Shown in pieces: positions 32,266 through 36,955 of a stretch of DNA of 36,955 nt. Under the pieces are notes generated by a model. It did not search any database, was not told the DNA's origin, and saw only the letters and a list, made by a program, of their open reading frames with translations. The stretch is taken from contig JAHEYT010000065.1 in assembly GCA_023251455.1 (NCBI GenBank), positions 1-36,955 of the forward strand, read 5' to 3'. Numbering within the stretch: the stretch's first letter is position 1; each line of letters begins with the position of its first letter. The position numbers were made by a program, and so were the translations under genes. The stretch comes from Bacteroidota bacterium. GTDB lineage: Bacteria > Bacteroidota > Bacteroidia > Bacteroidales > Prolixibacteraceae.

Positions 32266-33480
32266 TCATGCTGGAGTAGGTAGAGTGAAATAGAAGGTTG
32301 AGCCTTTTCCTAGTGCTGATTCAACCCAAATCCTCCCACCCATTAATTCTACAAGATTTCGTGTAATCGCCAGACCAAGGCCATTGCCACCATATTTCCG
32401 GGTATTCGCATCTTCCACCTGCCTAAACCGGTCAAATATTTTATCATGATATTCTGCCGGAATTCCAATGCCTGAATCCACAATGTAAAACTTCACAAAA
32501 TTGTATTCTTGCTTGTAGCCAATTTCAAGACCACCGCTTATGGTAAATTTAGTGGCATTATTGATCAGATTATAGAGAATCTGTCTGAGCCGGTCTTCAT
32601 CAGCATGAATTACAATTTCATCGTTATCCTGATAGGTTACCTTAAATTCAAGCCCTTTCGCTTTGGTAAGGTAAGCAAACTGTTTCTCAATATTTGAGAT
32701 TAAGTTTTGAACATTAATCAACTTCTTACAAATTTTTAATTCGCCAGATTCCAGCATCGAGATATCCATAATATCGCTGATAATGGCTAGGAGGTTATTT
32801 CCGTTGGTGATAATTTGCTGAATGAAGAAATTTTTCTGAGCTTCATCAAAATCACTATCTGCAAGCAACTCTGAAAACCCGACGATACTATTTAATGGCG
32901 TGCGTATTTCGTGCGACATATTGGCCAGAAATGCCGATTTCAGGCGGTCTGCTTCTTGTAGTTTTTTATTTTTCTCAATTAAGGCCTGTTCGTAATTGTT
33001 TCGTTCTATTTCGTGTGCTACCCTAACTGCTACAACTTGAAGGATGGTTTCCATCTCAGTTGCATTATCAATAGGTTTGGTATCGAGTAACGCGATTAAT
33101 CCTATTGGTGTCCCTTTTGTATCCCAAAGGGGAATACCAATGTAGCTCTCAGCCTTCATGTCAACCAACATGGCGTCGTCAGGAAATAATGCCTGAATAT
33201 TCCCGACGTAACAACATAGGTTTCGCCCCATTACATTTTCGCATGGGGTATTTTTTAGCGGATAGAAAACGTTAGATTTTACTTCATCGAACGCCACAAA
33301 TGATAATGTCTCGGCTGTATTTCCTTCTGGAAGAAGCTTGTCAATAATAACGTAGGCAACATTAAGGTTTTTAGCTAAAAACAGAGAAAGGGAGTCGTAA
33401 AAAGCCTGCTCATTTATTGTCCACCCCTTTTGAGCAATAAACATTAAAGTTTCCGTTAATAATTTGTCATCTTTCCCCAT
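32266..33480 (-). CDS. GAF-domain sensor histidine kinase
   Basis: 404 residues and soluble, with no membrane segment. The N-terminal part (about 20-160) is a GAF domain with an unusual Cys group, NTPCENVMGRNLCCYVGN (C80, C89, C90). After a short coiled coil (EQALIEKNKKLQEADRLKSA) comes the HisKA domain with the phosphorylated His in FLANMSHEIRTPLN (H190), followed by the ATPase domain: N box ILYNLINNATKFT, VDSGIGIPAEYHDKIFDRFR (G1, F) and YGGNGLGLAITRNLVELMGG (G2). It has no receiver domain and no response regulator gene is adjacent, so it is an orphan kinase. The Cys group could sense redox state or bind metal, but this is inference. A good -33/-7 promoter is present upstream. Confidence 0.9.
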   Translation of the reverse strand: MGKDDKLLTETLMFIAQKGWTINEQAFYDSLSLFLAKNLNVAYVIIDKLLPEGNTAETLSFVAFDEVKSNVFYPLKNTPCENVMGRNLCCYVGNIQALFPDDAMLVDMKAESYIGIPLWDTKGTPIGLIALLDTKPIDNATEMETILQVVAVRVAHEIERNNYEQALIEKNKKLQEADRLKSAFLANMSHEIRTPLNSIVGFSELLADSDFDEAQKNFFIQQIITNGNNLLAIISDIMDISMLESGELKICKKLINVQNLISNIEKQFAYLTKAKGLEFKVTYQDNDEIVIHADEDRLRQILYNLINNATKFTISGGLEIGYKQEYNFVKFYIVDSGIGIPAEYHDKIFDRFRQVEDANTRKYGGNGLGLAITRNLVELMGGRIWVESALGKGSTFYFTLPTPA

Positions 33481-33532
33481 AGATTGTTACTTTTTCAGGA
33501 GCAATATAAAAAATGATTGCTATATATCCTGC

Positions 33533-33562
33533 CAAAGTTAAAAAACCCATGATAGTATCCAA
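33533..33562 (-). promoter_or_regulatory. Promoter of the histidine kinase gene
   Basis: On the minus strand, TTG (33562-33560) is separated by 19 bases from TAACTTTG (33540-33533), matching the Bacteroidota -33 TTTG/TTG and -7 TAnnTTTG elements. The predicted start of transcription would leave a leader of about 45 bases before 33480. Confidence 0.55.
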
Positions 33563-33608
33563 TGAGTCAAATAACATTGGCGTTTAAGATCGTAGTAGCG
33601 TTTTTTGC

Positions 33609-33740
33609 TTACAAAAGGTGACTTAAAAGTATTTTTAAACCTATACCAATTAGAATTAGTCCGCCAATAATCTCCATTCTTTTTCCAAGTTGTCCGCCCA
33701 CTTTTTTACCAAATAACATCCCAATGACTTCAAATAAAAT
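33609..33740 (-). pseudogene. C-terminal remnant of manganese exporter MntP
   Basis: The minus-strand frame ending at a TAA (33611-33609) reads FEVIGMLFGKKVGGQLGKRM, then EIIGGLILIGIGLKILLSHLL, the last 40 or so residues of MntP-type manganese efflux pumps, where the final helix typically reads EIIGGLILIGIGLKIL. The rest of the protein (about 140 residues with the intramembrane Asp pairs) is missing; further upstream in frame, the sequence (SKSNNPSSIL) no longer looks like the family. There is no start codon in a sensible position. Judged to be the leftover of a deleted gene; the deletion lies near 33740-33840. Confidence 0.6.
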
Positions 33741-33763
33741 AGAGCTTGGATTATTGCTTTTGG

Positions 33764-33794
33764 AAACCCTTCTGCAAGGGGTTTTGTTTTTTTT
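33764..33794 (+). terminator. Orphan intrinsic terminator-like hairpin
   Basis: AAACCCTT, a 4-base loop CTGC and AAGGGGTTT (one bulged G) are followed by a T-rich run interrupted by one G (33782-33794). It points along the plus strand although no plus-strand gene ends here in the window, which fits a rearranged junction next to the MntP remnant. Confidence 0.45.
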
Positions 33795-33856
33795 ACGCGC
33801 AATGCGCCTTTTGGGCGCAAAAGGAAACCCTACGCTCCTATGTTAAATCAATAATT

Positions 33857-33882
33857 ATGAAGTTGCACTTCAATAATTAAGC
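33857..33882 (+). repeat. Operator-like repeat, copy 1 (before the XRE-cupin gene)
   Basis: This 26-base segment contains GAAGTTGCACTTC, an inverted repeat with a 3-base centre, followed by AATAATTAAGC. It matches copy 2 (34485-34510) at 20 of 26 positions, with 14 of 16 in the right part. It overlaps the -33 element of the regulator's promoter, a position suited to autorepression. Confidence 0.55.
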
Positions 33883-33892
33883 TATATATTTG
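33863..33892 (+). promoter_or_regulatory. Promoter of the XRE-cupin regulator gene
   Basis: TTG (33863-33865), a 19-base spacer and TATATTTG (33885-33892) match the Bacteroidota consensus. The start codon is 20 bases beyond the -7 element, giving a short leader. Confidence 0.6.
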
Positions 33893-33911
33893 TGCGAAAA
33901 TATTGTAATTT

Positions 33912-34463
33912 ATGAATCGCATCGGAGAAAGAATAAAAAAGAAAAGGGAATTACTTCACCTTCATCTTAACGAACTTGCTGAAAAGGTTGGCATTAGCTC
34001 AAGCGCTCTTTCGCAAATTGAAAAATCCAAATCATTTCCTTCTATTTTAACCTTGAAATCGATCGCCGAGAACCTTCATACTACAGTTGGTGAACTGGTA
34101 GGTGAAAATGAATCATTAGGTAATAATCCGGTTGTTTGCAAAAAGGATATTAAATACATCGACCAAAACAAATCGGGGACAATTATTTATCTTTTATCAA
34201 ATCATGATTTAAACAAACAGATGGATACTTATTTAGTACGTTTCGCCAAAGCATCAGGCATTGAAGGTTTTTTCACCAATGCGTTTGGACAAATTTTTTG
34301 TCATGTACTTTCCGGCGAAGTACGGTTCAATTTGGAAGGGAAAAGTTACCTACTCAAACAAGGTGACAATATATACTTTAATGCTAAGGCATCGCATGAT
34401 GCCATTAATAATTATGAAGGTGTAAGTGAACTGCTTTGGATACAATCACCCCCAAATTTTTAA
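33912..34463 (+). CDS. XRE-family transcriptional regulator with C-terminal cupin domain
   Basis: 183 residues. The N-terminal helix-turn-helix (about 5-60) reads IGERIKKKRELLHLHLNELA, then GISSSALSQIEKSKSFPSIL, a standard XRE fold. The C-terminal half (about 105-180) is a cupin with GQIFCHVLSGEVRFNLEGKS and GDNIYFNAKASHDAINN. Regulators of this HTH-cupin type bind small ligands (amino acids, polyamines, phosphonates and others) and control a neighbouring pathway. The usual metal-binding His of the cupin are only partly visible (H308-type positions are not all kept: only CHVL and SHDA). A repeated operator-like sequence upstream of this gene and of the next gene suggests that it regulates itself and the downstream phosphatase-aminotransferase-citrate synthase genes. 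Confidence 0.85.
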   Translation: MNRIGERIKKKRELLHLHLNELAEKVGISSSALSQIEKSKSFPSILTLKSIAENLHTTVGELVGENESLGNNPVVCKKDIKYIDQNKSGTIIYLLSNHDLNKQMDTYLVRFAKASGIEGFFTNAFGQIFCHVLSGEVRFNLEGKSYLLKQGDNIYFNAKASHDAINNYEGVSELLWIQSPPNF

Positions 34464-34484
34464 ATTGTTAATTTTCTTCTGTAA

Positions 34485-34510
34485 ATTAAGTAATACTTCA
34501 TAAATTAAGC
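34485..34510 (+). repeat. Operator-like repeat, copy 2 (before the phosphatase gene)
   Basis: Contains AAGTAATACTT, an inverted repeat with a 3-base centre, followed by CATAAATTAAGC. It matches copy 1 at 20 of 26 positions. It lies just upstream of the -7 element of the next gene. Confidence 0.55.
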
Positions 34511-34519
34511 CACGAGATT

Positions 34520-34527
34520 TATATTTG
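34520..34527 (+). promoter_or_regulatory. -7 promoter element of the phosphatase-aminotransferase operon
   Basis: TATATTTG is identical to the -7 element of the XRE-cupin gene and lies 18 bases before the ATG at 34546. The -33 element is weak (TTC or TCA at the expected distance), which may mean that activation is needed. Confidence 0.5.
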
Positions 34528-34545
34528 TCATTAAAATATAAATAA

Positions 34546-35097
34546 ATGGTAAAACATCCTGCAATTTTTTTAGATAGGGACGGAACCATTATAGTAGATA
34601 ATGGACACATTAATATTCTTTCGAATATAGAGTTTTACGCCTATACTTTTAAAGCACTTCGAAACTTACAAGAGCATTTCTTGCTTTTTATTATCACCAA
34701 CCAACCTGGCGTTTCAAAAAGATTGATTTCTGAAAATGAGGTTAAAGAAGTGAACAGGCATATTGTTGGAGAATTGAAAACAAGAGGAATTACAATTTTT
34801 GATGTCTTTTATTGTCCCCATAAAAGCGAAGAAAATTGTGAATGTAAAAAGCCAAAGCCATATTTTATTCACCATGCTGCCGGATTATACAATATTGATT
34901 TGACCAAGTCATTTATGGTAGGCGACCACCCATCAGACATTCAATGCGGAATAAATGCAGGGGTTACGCCAATTTATTTGTTAAGCGGACATGGACGTAA
35001 ACATAGAGATGAATTGAACGCTGATTTAAAAATATGTAAAGATTTATCAGAGGCATCAAAATACATCTTATCGGCTTATAAATCAAATAGTATCTAA
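34546..35097 (+). CDS. HAD-family phosphatase, GmhB-like (histidinol-phosphate / heptose-bisphosphate type)
   Basis: 183 residues, cytoplasmic. HAD motif I FLDRDGTI (D10 nucleophile, D12 acid/base), motif II in FIITNQPGV (T51), motif III Lys near CKKPKP, and motif IV VGDHPSDIQCG (D127, D131). A zinc loop, CPHKSEENCECKKPKP (C90, H92, C98, C100), is the mark of the GmhB / histidinol-phosphatase subgroup, which removes a phosphate from D-glycero-D-manno-heptose-1,7-bisphosphate or from histidinol phosphate. No other heptose or histidine gene is adjacent; the neighbour 21 bases downstream is a PLP aminotransferase, so the true substrate may be an amino-acid-related phosphate. First gene of an operon preceded by the second operator-like repeat. 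Confidence 0.8.
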   Translation: MVKHPAIFLDRDGTIIVDNGHINILSNIEFYAYTFKALRNLQEHFLLFIITNQPGVSKRLISENEVKEVNRHIVGELKTRGITIFDVFYCPHKSEENCECKKPKPYFIHHAAGLYNIDLTKSFMVGDHPSDIQCGINAGVTPIYLLSGHGRKHRDELNADLKICKDLSEASKYILSAYKSNSI

Positions 35098-35118
35098 ACG
35101 TTTAAATTCAATATAAGT

Positions 35119-36411
35119 ATGGATAATCAGGCATTTTCATTAAACAACACAATCGAAAAATTAAATTCAAATGTGTTAGAAATGCTCTCGGAGCGTGGCA
35201 AAAACATTTTTTTTCCAAAACTTGGTATTTTAGCTCAATCAGCACAGGCTAAAGGGAAAGCTATCAATGCAACAATCGGTGAGGCAGTGGAAGATGATGG
35301 TACATCTATGCACCTTCCTGAGTTTGACTCTTTGGTTAATATGCCAACTGCAACTATTTTTCCGTATGCTCCCAGTTTTGGCAAACCTGAATTACGTGCA
35401 CTTTGGAAGGAATCAATCTATCGCAAAAACCCATCACTTAAGGACTCTGTAATAAGCAACCCAATTGCTACCAATGGACTTACCCATGGCATAAGCATGG
35501 CTGGATATCTATTTACCAACGAAGGAGATACGGTTTTGCTTTCGAACCATTACTGGGAAAATTACAACCTAATTTTAGAAAACAGTTACGGTGCTAAAGT
35601 TTCAACTTTCGAACTTTTTGATAATGCAGGATTTAATGTAGCCGATTTCTCAAAAAAACTAACCGAAATTGAAGATGATAAAATTATTACTTTACTAAAT
35701 TTCCCTTACAATCCGGCTGGATACACTCCTTTAACTGCTGAAATAAAAGATATTGTTGCCGAAATTAAGAAAGTGGCCGACAAGGGTAAAAAGGTTGTTG
35801 TGCTTATAGACGATGCGTATTTTGGTCTGGCTTACGAAGAAAACGTGTTTCCGGAATCGATTTTTGTTGAATTGGCCAACCTTTCGGAAAATGTATTGGC
35901 TGTAAAACTCGACGGACCAACCAAAGAAGATTATGTGTGGGGATTTCGCGTTGGTTTTATGACGTATGCGATTAAAGGTGGTAACGCTGAACTTTATGAA
36001 GCTCTCGAAAACAAGACTGCCGGGGCTGTGCGTGGAAACATATCCAACATCAGCCAATTGTCACAATCGCTATTGTTCAAAGTTTATTCAGCGCCAACAT
36101 ACGAAGAGTCGAAAAAGAAGAAGTTTGAAATTCTAAAAAATCGTTATCAGATTTTACGCACCGAACTTTCAAAGCCCAATTACGCTGAGTATTTCTCACC
36201 GCTTCCTTTTAATTCAGGTTATTTTATGTGCATTGAATTAAAAAAAGGATTGGTTGCTGAAGAAGTTCGCAAGCACCTGCTCGAAAAATACAGTACTGGA
36301 GTTATTGTGCTTGGCAGTGTTATTCGCTTGGCTTTTTCGGCAGTACCTCAATCAAAATTACCCGAATTGGTTGAAAATATATACAATGCATGTGTTGATT
36401 TCGACAAATAA
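35119..36411 (+). CDS. PLP-dependent aminotransferase, class I/II
   Basis: 430 residues of fold-type I. Landmarks: NGLTHGISMAGYL (phosphate/cofactor region, about 119-131), NFPYNPAGY (N198), VVLIDDAYFGLAY (D231/D232 and Y234) and AVKLDGPTKEDYVWGFRVGF, with the Schiff-base Lys most likely K269 and R277 at the usual spacing. The C-terminal part GSVIRLAFSAVP (R322-type region) binds the substrate carboxylate. The family transfers amino groups between amino acids and 2-oxo acids. The exact substrate is not clear; the neighbouring citrate synthase suggests use of oxaloacetate, 2-oxoglutarate or a close analogue. It follows the phosphatase gene by 21 bases and precedes citrate synthase by 81 bases. 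Confidence 0.8.
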   Translation: MDNQAFSLNNTIEKLNSNVLEMLSERGKNIFFPKLGILAQSAQAKGKAINATIGEAVEDDGTSMHLPEFDSLVNMPTATIFPYAPSFGKPELRALWKESIYRKNPSLKDSVISNPIATNGLTHGISMAGYLFTNEGDTVLLSNHYWENYNLILENSYGAKVSTFELFDNAGFNVADFSKKLTEIEDDKIITLLNFPYNPAGYTPLTAEIKDIVAEIKKVADKGKKVVVLIDDAYFGLAYEENVFPESIFVELANLSENVLAVKLDGPTKEDYVWGFRVGFMTYAIKGGNAELYEALENKTAGAVRGNISNISQLSQSLLFKVYSAPTYEESKKKKFEILKNRYQILRTELSKPNYAEYFSPLPFNSGYFMCIELKKGLVAEEVRKHLLEKYSTGVIVLGSVIRLAFSAVPQSKLPELVENIYNACVDFDK

Positions 36412-36492
36412 AAATGAAGACCTAGGTATTGACACCAAATATTACTGTCATCCTGTTAGATATTTCAAGCATAAATAATTAATAACCCATAT

Positions 36493-36955
36493 ATGACATC
36501 CATTTTAAAACACCTTTCAGAATCGGTTGTAAAAGCATCGAAGATAGAGCCTGAATTATTTGAAAAATACAGTGTAAAACGTGGCTTGCGTAATGCCGAC
36601 CATTCAGGCGTTTTGGTTGGGCTTACCAATGTTGGAGATGTAGTAGGTTATAAAAAAGAAGGCGATGGCATTGCGCCTATCGATGGTAAACTTATCTATC
36701 GTGGTATTGATGTTGAAGCTCTTGTGCAAGGTGCGATAGATCAAAAACGACATGGATTTGACGAAGTAGTCTATTTGTTAATTTCCGGAAAACTTCCTAA
36801 TAAACAGGAGCTTGCAGATTTCATGGGATACATGGGAACATTGCGCGAACTGCCAGATGATTTTACAAATAGCATGATTTTGGCAAACAAAGGACAGAAT
36901 GTAATGAATATGTTGGCGCGTAGTGTTTTAGGTTTGTATAACTTAGATAAGAATG
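36493..36955 (+). CDS. Citrate synthase (partial, 3' end outside window)
   Basis: The frame from ATG at 36493 stays open to the right edge (154 complete codons). It begins MTSILKHLSESVVKASKIEP and contains DGKLIYRGIDVEALVQGAID, the N-terminal signature of citrate and 2-methylcitrate synthases (around LIYRGYDI), followed by FDEVVYLLISGKLPNKQELA. These enzymes condense acetyl-CoA (or propionyl-CoA) with oxaloacetate. The catalytic His and Asp residues lie in the missing part, so citrate versus methylcitrate cannot be decided. The start is 81 bases after the aminotransferase stop on the same strand; no separate promoter is obvious, so it may be the third gene of that operon. Confidence 0.85.
   Translation, partial: MTSILKHLSESVVKASKIEPELFEKYSVKRGLRNADHSGVLVGLTNVGDVVGYKKEGDGIAPIDGKLIYRGIDVEALVQGAIDQKRHGFDEVVYLLISGKLPNKQELADFMGYMGTLRELPDDFTNSMILANKGQNVMNMLARSVLGLYNLDKN

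Overview
The window comes from a Bacteroidota chromosome, most likely a Bacteroidales/Marinilabiliales-type anaerobe or facultative organism. Supporting signs are a type IX secretion sortase (PorU) at the left edge, a secreted protein with a type IX C-terminal sorting domain, a SusC-like TonB receptor with a carboxypeptidase-regulatory N-domain, AT-rich leaders with little Shine-Dalgarno sequence, and several TAnnTTTG promoter elements typical of the phylum. No rRNA, tRNA, CRISPR array or recognisable insertion sequence was seen.

Layout. (1) 1-2543: 5' part of porU on the minus strand. (2) 2886-17672: a long minus-strand metal-resistance block of copper/silver type. It holds a CusB-CusA-TolC efflux system surrounded by small periplasmic metal-binding proteins: three free-standing heavy-metal-associated (HMA) proteins, a TRASH-like membrane protein, a haem-binding-domain protein, a DUF3347 protein, a YHS-like lipoprotein, a CxxH(P)-type heavy-metal-binding lipoprotein, a beta-propeller lipoprotein and a tiny His/Cys lipoprotein of 55 residues. 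(3) 17816-25844: a HYC_CC_PP-type small protein, an EamA-type transporter with an extremely His-rich tail, a second three-gene RND efflux operon and a small His-rich protein. (4) 25984-28850: a three-gene operon of a di-haem cytochrome oxidoreductase, a Rieske protein and an outer-membrane porin. (5) 29125-32203, plus strand: HYC_CC_PP-like protein, TonB receptor and HMA protein, a small module at the outer membrane. (6) 32266-33480: a GAF-histidine kinase. (7) 33912 to the right edge, plus strand: an XRE-cupin regulator, a GmhB-like phosphatase, an aminotransferase and the start of citrate synthase.

How it fits together. Regions 2-5 look like one accumulated metal-handling island. Two tripartite RND pumps move ions from the periplasm or cytoplasm across the outer membrane, and the small HMA/YHS/TRASH/His-rich proteins probably buffer or hand over metal in the periplasm. 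The HMA domain that exists as separate small proteins is also fused to the C-terminus of the CusB adaptor, which suggests a direct relay to the pump. No classical metal-sensing regulator (CueR, CsoR, CusRS, ArsR) is seen in the window. The right-hand region looks like unrelated core metabolism with its own regulator, which appears to act on a repeated operator-like sequence before its own gene and before the phosphatase gene.

Signs of wear and turnover are a decayed tandem duplicate of a secreted protein (15369-15902), a remnant of a Schlafen/AlbA-type protein inside the metal block (5263-5505), and a remnant of the manganese exporter MntP (33609-about 33740).
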